Below are positions 42,112 to 57,219 of a DNA stretch of 64,000 bases, one piece after another. Numbering within the stretch: the first letter of the stretch is position 1; every line of letters starts with the position of its first letter. The notes beneath the pieces are model-generated. The model saw only the letters and a program-made list of their open reading frames with translations, ran no database searches and was not told the origin of the DNA. This stretch comes from Alligator mississippiensis (lineage: Eukaryota; Chordata; Crocodylia; Alligatoridae). A program made the position numbers and the translations under genes. Where the stretch lies: NCBI RefSeq assembly GCF_030867095.1, contig NC_081833.1, positions 76,203,395 through 76,267,394 on the forward strand. The letters are read 5' to 3'.

Positions 42112-44675
42112 GGGCTGGAGGGCGGCCGGAGCGCCGCGCCCCCCATCCCCGCAGCGGCAAAGCACAAGCGTTCCCACGTTCTCCCGCAACACTAGTGCCT
42201 TGACCAGGCCCCGGGGCTCGCGGCTGAGTGGCAGCCGTGCTCCTGGAGCCGCTGGCTGCCTGCACCGCAGCCCTGCCTTGTTGAGCTGCGCCCCTGCCTG
42301 CCCGCGGCTGAGCTCAGGATGGGGAGGGTCCGACCGCACCTTGCTCAGCCCCTCCACGGACGGTGCTTGGCTGCTCCGAGCCGGGGGCCGCCGGTTTGGC
42401 GGGGCGATGGCAGCAACAGGAGCCGGCTCGAACTAATCCTCACTGGGGTATTAAGCCATTTTTACTGCTTACCAAATGTGCCTTCGGCCTGGGCGGCGTG
42501 GAGCTGTGAGCTGCCTGCCCTGGGGGGTCATGATGGGGGGGGGGGGTAAATGCACATGAGGGGCTAAGGCAGCTCTTGGGAGTAGGGGGTGTAACCCCCC
42601 CCTTGGTGCTTTAACCCCAGGCTGCTTAGCCAGGCCCCGGCAGTCAGGGGAGCAGCGCCGGCTCCTCCCAACACCGCCTGGTCCTGCAGCCAGGTGGAAG
42701 CGCTGTGGATCCGTTTTCCTCGGGAGCTTCCCCTTGCCCGTGAGCCCGGAGGGCAGGGGCCAAACCCATGCACATGGTGGGGCCAAGCCTGAGGGCTCTG
42801 CTGCCTCTCTTCTCCACCAGCCGGGAGCCAAGCTGCGGCATAGCAGGGACACTCCCGCACCCACCGTGGAGCCTGCCCCAGCCGGAGGACTGAACAGCAC
42901 AAAGCAGCGAGGGGCCGGGACTGGGTCTGTCTTCAGCTCATGCAGCCCTGCGGAGCGCGTGGTGCCCAGGGCTGCTGCTCTGGCCCCCCCGCCCATTGCC
43001 CCCCCAACATCCTTTGCTTTTCTAACAAAGTCTTACCAGGGTCAGGGCAGCCCCCAGAGTCGGGTTGCGTGAGGGGAGTCCTGGCTGGAGGACGGCACGG
43101 GGCTCCGGGTTCGGTGTGGGGCCCAGACAGTCGCGCTGTCCCCCAGAGAACGTGGTGTTTGGAAAGCTGGTGTTGCTGTGGGCAAATGGGCATCTCTCTC
43201 CCATGCCCCCCTTGCTCTGCCAGCACTGACTGAGCTGCTATGCACATGCTGCTGGGCCTGGCTGCTCTCAAGGGGTGGAAGCGTGCTGGGGGCTTCCAGG
43301 GAAGGGCCGAGAGCCTGGAGCACGTTGTCTGCGGTTCGCGCCTGGCCTTGGGGACAGCTGCGACTGTAGGCACTGTGCCGCTAGCTGCCCCTGGGTGCGG
43401 TTCATCCTGCCCAGTGCGGGCAGCAGTGGGTGAGGGCGAGCGGTCACTAGCAAAGCCCTGGATGGGGCGGCAGTGGTGGGGTCAGCCCAGAAGTGCCTGT
43501 GGGTTGGGCTGGCTGGTGGCTCCTCACCCGGGCAGCAGGGCCCCCAGGTCTCACTGCTGGGCCGTAGGCCGTCGGGACGCTCGGACCACCCGCTCCCACA
43601 GCCGGGGCATCTGGCACCTGCCTGGCAGCAGAGGGTCCTGCACAGAGGGCAGTCGGGGGACCTGCGGGGGGGAGGCAGTGCCAGGGGCACTGCACCCCCC
43701 TCCGCGACCCTGCCCCGAGGTTGGACAAGCGCCTTCCTCCTCTTGTCCCAGCTGTGGCTCCTCACCTGTTTGCCAGGACCCTTGTGTTCAGCCCCAAGCT
43801 GCTCTCTGCATGGCCCTGGGAGCACTGGGGCTGCCTTGGCCCCACTGAACCCACGGCCCCGTGGACGGGCAGCCCCGCGCTGACCCAGCCAGGGCAGGGG
43901 GCTCGTTTGCACGCTGCCCTGTTCTCTCCTGGGCTCTTAATTGCCCCACACATGCCCCCTGGGAGCACTGAGCCTCGCGCCAGTCCAGCCACTCAGGTCC
44001 TCTTAGCTTTGAAGGTGTCTAATGCTTTACCACCGTACTGAAAGGGCTGTTCTTCGGCTTCCTTTTCCGAGGCCTTCCCCGTGCCCTCACCACCAGCTTT
44101 ATCCGGTTGGTGCACCTGCCCTGTGCCTTGAGCAGCATCTGTGCCCAGCGGAGCAGGCGGCTTTCCCAGAGCCCGTGCAGGCGACGCGCTTGCTCCTGCG
44201 CGGCCTCTCCTTGCAGGGAGCGGGATGGAAGCACGAAATCCCAGCTCTGCCTCCTCCCCGTCACCTCTGGGACGCTGGGAACTAGGAGACGTCTCTGCTA
44301 GGGCCTCTCCGGAGCCTGAAGGAAATGCGCTAGTAGGGCACAGCCCCTGCTGGTCAGGGACGCAGGGGAGGAGGGGGAATGCCCTGTGCTCGGCTTGTCG
44401 CTGTCCTGGTGGGTATCTTCAGTGCAAGCCTCTCGGGCGAACGATGCTGTGGTCACTAACACCTGTGGCCGGTACAGGGGCTTGCCTGCTGGGGGGGGAT
44501 GCATGGCTGACCTTTCCCAAGCCAGAGGGGCCTAAGGTCACCCAGAGCCAGTTCATTTAGGTGGTCCGCCAGCAGGATGACGCCCTTTGCAAAATGTCTT
44601 GTGCAAAGCTCGTCTGCCGTGCCGCGGGCAGCAGGGCTCCGGCCGCGGCTGGCTGCACCGCGCCAAATACGAAGC

Positions 44676-44681
44676 AATAAA
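44676..44681 (+). terminator. SNTB2: Candidate proximal SNTB2 poly(A) signal
   Basis: A canonical AATAAA lies about 2.6 kb after the SNTB2 stop, in otherwise GC-rich DNA. It may be a proximal alternative site. Confidence 0.35.
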
Positions 44682-45505
44682 GAACAGGACGGTGGAGCTC
44701 GCCGAAGCAAGCGCCGCCTGGGCAGGGTCACGCTTTGGGTGCGCACGGACCCTGGGCGCAGAACTGCTCGCGGACCCGCAGCTGCTGCGGTACTAAGTGC
44801 CCGACAACGAAACCGCTCGTTTGCCTCCGTGCCATGGGACAATGTGCGCGCACTTCTCACCCGACCCCATCCACGCCCAGGCGTGTGAACAGGAGCCGGG
44901 GGAGGCGGCTGCGGGGCTGTTTCTGACCCCTCTGTCTTCCTGTCCCTTCCCCTCGGCCCCGCCGTGCTAGCGGGGCGCCCTGTGCCCATAGCATGGCCGG
45001 CCGGGAACCAGCCATCGCGGCGCAGCAGTGTTAAGGGTGAATGTCGGAGAAAGCCCCCGAGGCCCCGGTGCCAAAGACGAGACCCCGATGGGTGCAGGAG
45101 GCCCCGGGTGCCCTGGGGAGCAGCTTGCACAGGACCACTACAGATATTCACTTGTGCAAAATGCGCTGCTCGACGGCAGCAAGGCGCGGGCTGCCTCGTC
45201 CTGCCAGGCCGTCCCGGCTGCTCTATTTTTGTACCCTTTCTAAGCCGCTATTTATACCAGACTTCTCCCCCTCGAGGTTTTGAATCTCAGCCTTTCGGGA
45301 CGTCCAGGTTACCAAATCCAGACCCCCCAGCCAGGCAGGGCAGGGCAGGCCGGTCCGCGGTCGTTACACGCCGAACAAAAGCTTTACGTGTACTCCAGAA
45401 ATGCAGCTCGGAGGCACCTCTCGGCCGGCGCGGGGCCTGTGTTGTATTGTCCGTAGCAATGCCAGCGGGACCGGGGCCGAGCTGAACCTTTCTGTTGTAA
45501 ATACC

Positions 45506-45511
45506 AATAAA
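45506..45511 (+). terminator. SNTB2: Candidate distal SNTB2 poly(A) signal
   Basis: AATAAA is preceded by TTGTAAATACC and followed by a G/T-rich segment, which is a good cleavage context. It is the last signal before the VPS4A upstream region. Confidence 0.5.
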
Positions 45512-46202
45512 GGTCGGTGCCTTTAGGGTCTCGTGTTTGGTCTCCCTCTGCTTCGGCTTGGAGAAGGGGCTGGGTGTCGACTGGGCAGCGCTCAGCACGG
45601 GGGGAAGACGCCAGGCCATGTGCCACCAGCCCCGTCTCGCAAGGGAAGGGTCCTGGTCCCTGGGGAGGGACGTCAGGGCTCTGCTTCATGACCAGGGGCT
45701 CCATCCGACCCCCAAATCTCAGCAGATCTGGGGTGTCCGCAGGGTGGGATCGCACCCTCAAGCTTCCCTCCGTGCCCGCGAGGGTGAGGCGCTTGTTTAA
45801 ATGAACGCGGAGTGTCTCCAGACCCACTGCCCCACGGGGCCCGGGCTGGAGCAGGCTCGGTGCTGGGGCACGTGACTCGGTCTGCATTTGCCCTGGTGGG
45901 GCTCGGGCTGGCATCAGGGTCCCCCTCAGGCGCGGTGCCCCAGCAAAGGGTGGTGCGCAGCTTGCACCAGGGCCCCAGCTGCCGATGACAACACCAGTGC
46001 CACGAGACAGACCTGGAGCCCTTCAGTGTCGACCCCTGGGCCGTGCCCGGGGAGCGACCGTCGTGGGCAGGGGGCCTCGTGCCCCCCGGTCCCCGCTGTC
46101 CCGCTGCAGGGACGGGCGCCGGCCCCCGGGACCGCAGACTCAGCCTGCTCACGAGAACACACACCACAGCCTCGATTCCCCGTGTGCACCTAGGCCGGGA
46201 AT

Positions 46203-46463
46203 GAGGGTTTAGGGTCAGGGAAGCGGTTGAGGGTCAGGAGTAGGATTGGGGTTGGGTTTTGGGGGCAGGAGTAGAACTGGGATCAAGGTTTAGGGTCAGA
46301 GCTGGGGTTGAGGGTCAAGGTTTAGGGTCAGGAGTAGCATTTGGGTCAGGAGCAGGACTGGGGTCGAGGTTTAGGGTCAGGGGTTGAGGGTCAGGAGCAG
46401 GATTAGGATCAAGGGTTAGGGTCAGAGCCGGGGCTGAGGGTCACGGTTTAGGGTCAGGAGTCG
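46203..46463. repeat. Degenerate telomere-like minisatellite
   Basis: About 260 bases are built from G-rich units around GGTTTAGGGTCAGG and TTGAGGGTCAGGAG. TTAGGGTCA or close variants begin near 46208, 46290, 46322, 46371, 46414 and 46447, with TTGAGGGTCA copies between them. Units vary in length, about 30-80 bases between TTAGGG cores. It ends about 200 bases before the VPS4A start codon and is clearly different from the surrounding DNA. Confidence 0.85.
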
Positions 46464-46661
46464 CAGCGGGGTCGGCGCGGGTGCCAGGGGGCGCTGCGGG
46501 GCGGCAGTTCCCAGCGGGGCCGCCAGGGGCGCTCTCCCTCTCCCCAGTCGTCTCGTCTCCTCCCCTCTCGTCTCGTCTGCTCCCCCTCCCTCCCCTCCCC
46601 CCGCGTCCGCCCGCCGTGCCGTGCCGAGCCGTGCCGTGCCGAGCCGCCCCCGGGAGATGCG
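46464..46661 (+). promoter_or_regulatory. VPS4A: VPS4A CpG island, promoter and 5' UTR
   Basis: This is a short CpG-rich block with a CT-rich tract built from TCTCGTCTC-like units (46540-46590) and GTGCC repeats just before the ATG. No TATA box was seen, which fits a housekeeping promoter. Start sites are not resolvable from sequence. Confidence 0.55.
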
Positions 46662-50619
<3,958 letters not shown>

Positions 50620-50945
50620 ACACTTCTGCCCGGGGGTGGGTGGGGGGACGGGCCACCCGGCAGCCACGCACGCGTGTTACTAGCAAAGCCTTGGTGGGCG
50701 GGCGGGCAGGGGCTGGCCGTGCCAAGCCAACGCACCACTTCCACTCTCTCCCGAACCCGCATCCCCATGCCTGCCCTGTGGGGAGGGACGAGGTGGCGCT
50801 CACAGCCACCAGACACTATGGGAAGGGCTGGGGCACAGCCGGGGCTCCCGCAACCTTCCTGCTCTTTGGTTTGGTTTCCTTTTCTTTTTTTCTTTTTTTT
50901 TAATTTTTTAAATTAATGCTGCTTGGGTTTGTCTTGTTTGTATAA

Positions 50946-50951
50946 AATAAA
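50946..50951 (+). terminator. VPS4A: VPS4A poly(A) signal AATAAA
   Basis: This canonical signal lies about 330 bases after the stop. It follows a T-rich tract at 50878-50915 and the sequence TTTGTATAAAATAAA. Confidence 0.8.
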
Positions 50952-50959
50952 AACCATAT

Positions 50960-52094
50960 GAAAGCTTCGCTGGCTTGGCCAGGCTTTCTGCAGCACAGGC
51001 GCTGGATCCCTCCCTCCTGTCCAGGCTGGAGAGGCGGACCTGGGGTCCTGCTTGGCTCGGGTCCGGCGCCCCGTGGCTGATGGCAAAGCTACTGTCTAGG
51101 AGCTTGAGCCCCGGTCCCCCAGGGGTTGATGGAGCCGGGCAAGCTGCGGGACTCTGGGGGAGGTAGGTGCAAGGCCCCCACCTTCCTGGCAGAGCATGGG
51201 AGGGGAGATGCCCCCTGCCTTCTCCTGCAAGTAAATTGAGTTGTCTCCTGCAGGGAGGAGGCTTCTGCCCTGTCCCCTCTGCCCCTGTCCGTATCTCACC
51301 CCTAGACCCCAGGCTCTGACCCCTGCCCAGGAGCAGTGTGGTGTCCTGTGCAGCTGGGGCTGCCCCCAGAGAGGAAAGCTGGGCCCTTCACTCCCTAGAC
51401 CCTCTTCCTGCCTGTTTCCTTCCCCCTTCAGCCCTGCCTGGATTCTCAGCTGCGTGGGGCTGCTGCACCTTGCCAGCCGTACAGCTGCACTCCAGGGGCA
51501 GGTTTCCTCCCAGCTCATGGGGCTTTTGCTAGTGGGTGCTGAGAGCAGGAGCCCACATGGGAGAAAGGCCTCCAGATGCACAGGCCCTGGGCGCTGGTAG
51601 AGGGCCCGGCCTGGCTGCCCAGGGCTGGAGCTGTAAGCAAGGCCAGTGCAGGTTTCTTCGTGGGCTGAGCCCAGTGCTCCCGTGTCTCGCTCGCACCCTG
51701 TCCTGGTGCCAGGCACTGCTCCTGCCTCCAACAGGGATGGACACACGTGGGACAGAAGGACTGGCAGCCGGGGGGGTGCATCCTGGGAAGTGTAGACCTA
51801 ATGCACCCCCCATGGGTCCTGGTCACCCCCTGGCAGGATGGGATGATGTTGCAGGGGGGGGGTCCAATGGCGCTGTCCTGCAGGGCTCCCGCAGGGTGCA
51901 GAAGCAGCTGCTGGGCGCTCTGTCCCCCCAGGAGGGACTCGGGGCCAAGGCACTGTGGGGGGCATGACCCCGACCTCCAGGGGAACAGCAGCTGCACTGG
52001 GGACCCCCAAGAGCCTCCCTGCTCCCTCTTGGGCCATGCAGCCCTCACCTCAGACCCTGGGAATGGCACTGGGTTTTGGCTCAAAATCCCTGAG
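50960..52094. other. VPS4A-COG8 convergent spacer
   Basis: GC-rich DNA lies between two converging transcripts. No open frame shows peptide deformylase motifs, although PDF sits at this place next to COG8 in mammals. The right part of the spacer (52095-52575) is a CR1 remnant. Confidence 0.6.
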
Positions 52095-52575
52095 TTTATC
52101 TGGAGTCCTGTGCCCAGGTTTGCCCTCCCCCCCCTTACAGAAAGGATGGGGACACATTGGAGTCTAGCAGTGATGAAATGGTTGGGGGGCATAACATGTG
52201 CAGAGAGACTGAGGGAACTGGGCTTATTTAGCCTGGGGAAGAGGAGACTGAGGGGGAATTTAATAACAGCCTTCAACTCCCTAAAGGTTGGTCCCACAGT
52301 GGATAGAGCTGGACTGGTCTCAGTGGGGGCAGACGACAGGGCAAGGAGCAATGGGCTCAAGCTGCAGCGAGGGAAGCTGAGGTTGGATATTAGGGAGAAT
52401 TTTCTTGCTAGGAGGGTGGTCAAGCACTGGAGCAGGCTGCTCAGAGGTGGTGATGGCATCTCCATCCTTGGAGGCTTTTAAAACCCAGGTAGGCAAAGCC
52501 TTGGTTGAGATGATGTAGTTGGGTCTGATCCTGCTTTGAGCACGGGGTTGGACTAAATATGACCTCTAGAGGTGG
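52095..52575 (+). mobile_element. CR1 LINE 3' fragment between VPS4A and COG8
   Basis: This is a CR1 3' end starting near CTGGAGTCCTGTGCCCAG, through GGGGACACATTGGAG, CTTATTTAGCCTGGGGAAGA, GGTTGGATATTAGGGAGAAT and CACTGGAGCAGGCTGCTCAG, to GGACTAAATATGACCTCTAG. It is closely alike in structure to the copy at 47605-48454 but lacks the hAT insertion. It is 5'-truncated and non-coding. Confidence 0.9.
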
Positions 52576-52730
52576 GGGGGAGCCAGTACCCCCAGTGTCA
52601 TAGCAGCACCCAGCTGCAGCTGCCCGACAGGGAAAGCCCCTGCCTCCCCCCAGCTCCAAACCTGTAGGCATGGGGCAGCAGCCGCACCAAGGGCAGGGAG
52701 CTCTGCAGGCACAGGTGATTGACAATGAGT

Positions 52731-52736
52731 TTTATT
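52731..52736 (-). terminator. COG8: COG8 poly(A) signal
   Basis: TTTATT on the + strand is AATAAA on the - strand, about 400 bases beyond the COG8 stop codon. It is the first canonical signal I see for the - strand transcript. Confidence 0.75.
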
Positions 52737-53132
52737 CACGTAAGACCCAGCACCTTTCCCAAACCAGCTGCACACGGATCCTGCTTCCACAGTGAACCGC
52801 TCCTATTTGCACCACCAGCCTCAGAGCATGCAGCCCTATTGCACATGCCAGGGAGGCTGGCTTCTGATGGGGAGTGGGCTGGAGTATGTCTAGCCTCGGC
52901 CTGTGGCCCGAGAGGCTTCCACAGATCCTCCAGAGGTGGCGGGTTCTGTGCTGCTCCCTGCCTTGACCAGGACACTTGCCCCCCACCACCTCACCCCACA
53001 GCCCCAACCCGGCCTTGCCCCTACATAGGGCTCAGGACAGCTGCAGGCCAATCTGCCTCCACTTAGCAGAGCAAGGAAAGCCTGCACCTCTCACAGACCA
53101 CACAGGCTCCACCAGGCACGTCCCTCCCTGCA

Positions 53133-55446
53133 CTAGGTGGCAGCTGCCAGTCCCTCGAGCTGCAGAACATCCCCTGCATCCACACTGCTCTGGTCCTCAG
53201 CCTCGCACAGAGATGGGGTGCCAGGGTCTGCCTCCTGCTCTGGGCCTGGCACTTCCGGGGCTGGCACAGGTGCTGGGCTCTCCCGGGGCAGCTCTTTCTC
53301 CTCAGCGGGCATGAAGCTTGCCTCCTTCGGTGGCAAGATAAAGGCCAGCGGCTCCCCGATCCTGCTGGCATCCACGCAGCCCAGGCTGCCGTACTTGTGC
53401 AGCTGTGTGGGGGGCACCCCTGGCAGAGGGAATGGAGAGGTCACTCAGCTGGAGCCTGCCTGCAGGTCAGAGCAGGGCCCCCAGCACAGGACTCAGGGCA
53501 GCAGGTGCCTCCACTGGCAGCTAAGGAGGCCACCAGGAGCTGGGGTGGGCAGCTTACCCAGGGCCTGCGCGATCTGGGCCGGCGGAAAGAGGACCTGGAG
53601 ACAGCGGTTGAGGTAGGGGAGCAGGTCGTCCAGGAAGGCCGTGCAGAACTGAACGAAAAGCTCCTGCTCCCGCCTGCTGAAAGCCGCCTCCTCGGCCCGG
53701 TGAAACGCCAGGATGACGGTGGTCACCTGTACGGGGACGAGATGTGGGTGAGGATCGTCACCCCAGGCCCCGCCACGATGCGTAGGGGGCACCAGGATAT
53801 CCTGCCAGCCAGGTTGTATCGTGGTACCGAACCCCCCAGTCCTGCCCATCTGCCAGGGGCAGGCAAGGGATGGGAGCACAAGAGACCAAGCCGTCTCCAG
53901 CACCTCACCGTGCACAGCGCCGCCTCCAGGGACGTGGTCACGTCCTGGGCAAGAGCCACGGGGCAGCAGAGCCGCAGGTCATTGAAGGCCACGAGGACGT
54001 TGTTGAGGAAGCAGGCGAGAGGCGGGAAGTCCAGCAGCACCATGGGCGGCTGCAGCGTCCCCGGCTGGGCAGAGGGCACGGACACCGGGATGGTGCTGCC
54101 CAGCATGGCCGGGGCCGAGATCAGCGTGTAGGAGTTCATCTCCTCCTGGAACTTGTCCGCGGCCTCCTGCACGGCCCTGCGGAAAGCGCCCATGGCCACG
54201 CGCTGGAACACGGGGGCCAGCTGGCCGCGGAAGTCGGCCCCCACCCGGCTGAAGGACAGGCCGAAGTACATGCACTGCCCCAGCAGCGAGTCCAAGCGGC
54301 CGCCCACCCCCCGCTGCAGGTCGCTCTCCAGCACCCGCAGGAACTCCGCCACCTTCTGCAGCACCCAGCCGTGGAAGATGGCGCTCTCGGTGACGGCCGG
54401 CTCGCCGGCGGGCAGCAGGGGCTCCTCGTCCGAGAAGATGGCGCGGTACTGGGTGACCACGTCGAAGAGGTGCACGCGGCAGGCCTCCACCGTCTTGGCG
54501 ACATGCACGTAGGGGTCGTCGTCGGGGAGGGCGGCCTGGATGGAGCGGAGCCAGGCGTCCCGCGCCTGCAGGAACTTGACGCGCAGCTCGGCCTCCGTGA
54601 AGACGTCCATGCGCCGCAGGTAGCCGATGACGCGCAGGCAGGCGGGCAGCGGGACGGCGGCACGCAGCTGCTGCAGCAGCTGGCTCAGCATCAGCTGCGT
54701 GGACTGGCGCACTTCCGCCACGATGCCCTGGCGCGGGGACACGGTGGCAGCGGCGACGTCAGCCCCCGGGCCGCGCCCGCCTGCCCCGGCGCCCTGCCCC
54801 CGCCCTCCCGCGGCCCCACCTGGATGACGGGGATGGCGGCGTGCTTCCTCTCCAGCCGGCGCACGTAGGCGGCCAGCTCCAGCGCCTCCTCGTAGTAGCC
54901 GTTGCGCACGCAGGTGTCCATGAGCTGCGGGATCTCCAGCACCTCCAGGATCTCCGTGTGCCGGCTCAGCGTCAGGCTGTTGGTGCGGCGGCTCGCCGCG
55001 ATCGCCTCCGCCTCCCGCACGAAGCTCCTGCAGGGGCGACCCGCTCAGCCCCGCGCCCCGCCCCCGCCCCCACACGCCCCGCCCCCTGTGCCCATGGCAA
55101 CGCACCGGCAGGCCTCGTGGCAGGCGGGCAGGCGGGCCAGGAGCCGCGCGAGGCCGCGCTCGACGCCGCCGAAGCCGCGGCCGGTCTGCGCGGTGCACTC
55201 GGCCGAGCGGATGAAGGTCTTGTAGTGCGCGAAGGCCAAGCCCCGCGTCTGCGCGCCCAGCCGCGCCCGCTCCTCGGCCAGGCGCGCCGGCTCGCGGCCC
55301 AGCGCCTCCAGCCCCAGCGCCGACAGCTCCGCCACGTAGGCGGCCAGCTCCGCCCCGCTCCCCGTCCCAGGCCCGGCCCCGGGGAGCAGCCAGGCCAGCA
55401 GGCTGGCCTCCTCCACGTCCGCCCCGGGCCCCGCCGCCGCCGCCAT
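53133..55446 (-). CDS. COG8: COG8, conserved oligomeric Golgi complex subunit 8
   Basis: This encodes a lobe-B subunit of the COG tethering complex, which recycles glycosylation enzymes within the Golgi (Dor1-like family). Exons in transcript order are 55446-55106, 55027-54820, 54727-53909, 53726-53558 and 53419-53133, giving 607 aa against 612 in human. Landmarks are [55 protein letters not shown] and [20 protein letters not shown]. Further on are [58 protein letters not shown] and [19 protein letters not shown]. The tail is an acidic, proline-rich segment that is poorly conserved in the family. The 819-base third exon holds nearly half the protein. The N-terminus is Ala/Gly-rich and divergent. 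Confidence 0.97.
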
Positions 55447-55709
55447 CTTGGCAAGCGGCAGGCTGGCCGCCCCGCCTCGATGCTCCGTTGCGTGGCAGGG
55501 GACGCTCCAGCCAGGCGGCTCTATGGCACTTCCTGTGCGTAGGGGAAGGGGCGGAGCGAGCTTCCCGTCCTCCCTCACAGGAGGAGAGGAATGGAAACTC
55601 GATCCCTCCACCCCAGGCTCTACTGCTCCGGGCTCATTTCCGGTTCCGGGGGACCGCTTCCGGTTCCAGGAGGTTGCTTCCGCCTGCCCGCACGTGGGTG
55701 CCGGGCGCG
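55447..55709. promoter_or_regulatory. Bidirectional promoter, COG8/NIP7
   Basis: Only 263 bases separate the COG8 and NIP7 start codons. The NIP7-proximal part carries two TTCCGGTTCC boxes (55638-55647 and 55658-55667), a further TTCCG at about 55677, and a CACGTG E-box at 55691-55696, 14 bases before the NIP7 ATG. No TATA box was seen. ETS-family factors are known to bind the CCGGAA core. Confidence 0.8.
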
Positions 55710-57219
55710 ATGCGGCCGCTCACGGAGGAGGAGACGCGGGTCATGTTCGAGAAGCTGGCAAGATAGTGAGCAGGGGCGGGGCGGGGCGGGGGGAGAAGGG
55801 CACTTATGCGGGAGAATGGGGCGGGTGGGGGCCCGGGGCTGCCGCGCTCATGGCCCGTCCCACCCCCCGCAGCATCGGCGAGAACATGCAGCTGCTGGTG
55901 GACCGGCCCGACGGCTCCTACTGCTTCCGCCTGCACAAGGACCGCGTCTACTACGTCAGGTAGGTGCCCCGCCCCACGACCCCGGGGCGGGGGGTCGAGT
56001 CGGGGCGGGCCGGGTCGGGTCGGGGTGAGGCAGCTGCGGCGCTCTCTCGTAGCGAGCGGCTGCTGAAGCTGGCGACGAGCGTCCCCGGCGACCGCCTGGT
56101 CTCGCTGGGCACCTGCTTCGGGAAGTTCACCAAGACGGGGAAGTTCCGGCTGCACGTCACCGCCCTCGACTACCTCGCGCCCTACGCCAAGGTGCGACCC
56201 CGCGGCTTTGCACGTGTGTGTGTGTGCGTGTGTGCAGGGGGGATGGGGGGGGGGGTCGCTCCGCTCTCCCGAAACGAGCGCGCCACTTCCCTGCAGTAGA
56301 GGAGGCCGAGCCGGCTCCCTCACGCCGCGCGCGTCCAGCCCCGCGATGGCTGCGGGGAAGCCTCGGGCCCGCGTCCACGCGATGGCGGCGGCTGCTCTGG
56401 GCTCGAGAGCCTGCGGGAGACGCGGGGCGCGGGCGGCGAGGTTGCCGTGTTCGCGCGGGGCAGCGTCACGGACGGACGGCAGCTCCGTCCTGCCCAGCTA
56501 CGTTCTTCGAGCGCGGTGGTCGGAGGCGTCTGCCTTGTGGAGGCCGCGCTTGGCCCCCGTGCGGCGCGTCGTGGCTGCGCCGTTCTCCCGACACCGGTCT
56601 CCAACCTGGCAGCCTGCACCGCGACGGGGGAAATGGTTTACAGGCTTTCTCTGATGACCTGGGCGTCCCAGGGACCCGGCCCGAGTCCTGCTGACTGCTC
56701 GCTGACAGCCGACACCGCCTCCGCTTTTGCCGTTGTCCAGGGGGCAGAGGGGGAAGCGTTGCCCGTTTCCTCCAGCCCTGCGGAGTCTGACCTGCGAAGC
56801 GTTGTGTCCTCACGAAGGACACAACGGCAGCTCCCGTGGATGTGCTGATGGTTTCTCCTTTGCTTCTCTCGCAGTATAAAGTGTGGGTGAAGCCGGGCAC
56901 GGAGCAGTCCTTCCTCTACGGGAACCACGTGCTGAAATCTGGCCTGGGCCGCATCACCGAGAACACGGCTCAGTACCAGGGCGTGGTGGTGTACTCCATG
57001 GCAGACGTCCCTCTGGTGAGCGATGCTGGGCCGGGGGCTACGGCTGCTGGCCAGGGCCCTCGAAGCGGTGTCTGACGGCGGCTGTTGTTGGTTCCGCAGG
57101 GTTTTGGAGTGGCGGCAAAGTCCACCCAGGACTGCCGGAAAGTGGACCCCATGGCGATCGTGGTGTTTCATCAGGCGGATGTCGGGGAGTACGTGCGGAA
57201 CGAGGAGACGCTGACTTAG
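55710..57219 (+). CDS. NIP7: NIP7, 60S ribosome biogenesis factor
   Basis: This encodes a nucleolar RNA-binding protein with a C-terminal PUA domain, needed for pre-rRNA processing and 60S assembly. Exons are 55710-55765, 55873-55959, 56053-56191, 56875-57015 and 57100-57219, giving 180 aa, identical in length to human. It starts [17 protein letters not shown] and continues with [20 protein letters not shown] and [20 protein letters not shown]. Then come GAEQ-type [33 protein letters not shown] and the PUA tail ending YVRNEETLT. It is one of the most conserved proteins in the window. The start context ATG falls right after the E-box of the shared promoter with COG8. Confidence 0.99.
56192..56874 (+). 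other. NIP7: NIP7 intron 3
   Basis: This 683-base intron opens with a TG repeat (56214-56235) and a G run. No snoRNA with clear C/D or H/ACA boxes was recognised, although ribosome-biogenesis genes often host them. Confidence 0.6.

Larger units (their letters stand above)
42112..45535 (+). other. SNTB2: SNTB2 3' UTR (probable)
   Basis: The region from the SNTB2 stop (TAG 42109-42111) to the VPS4A upstream region has no recognised gene. Candidate poly(A) signals are at 44676-44681 and 45506-45511. The second follows a less GC-rich, T-rich stretch (45220-45511) that looks like a genuine transcript end. A long 3' UTR is typical of SNTB2 in mammals. The extent is inferred. Confidence 0.5.

Noticed and set aside
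53870-54868. 332-codon + strand frame over COG8 exon 3
   Set aside because: It is the complement of a confidently identified COG8 exon, with low-complexity translation.
56192-56874. Possible snoRNA in the NIP7 or UTP4 introns
   Set aside because: No convincing paired C/D boxes or H/ACA hinge and tail were found by eye, so nothing is claimed.
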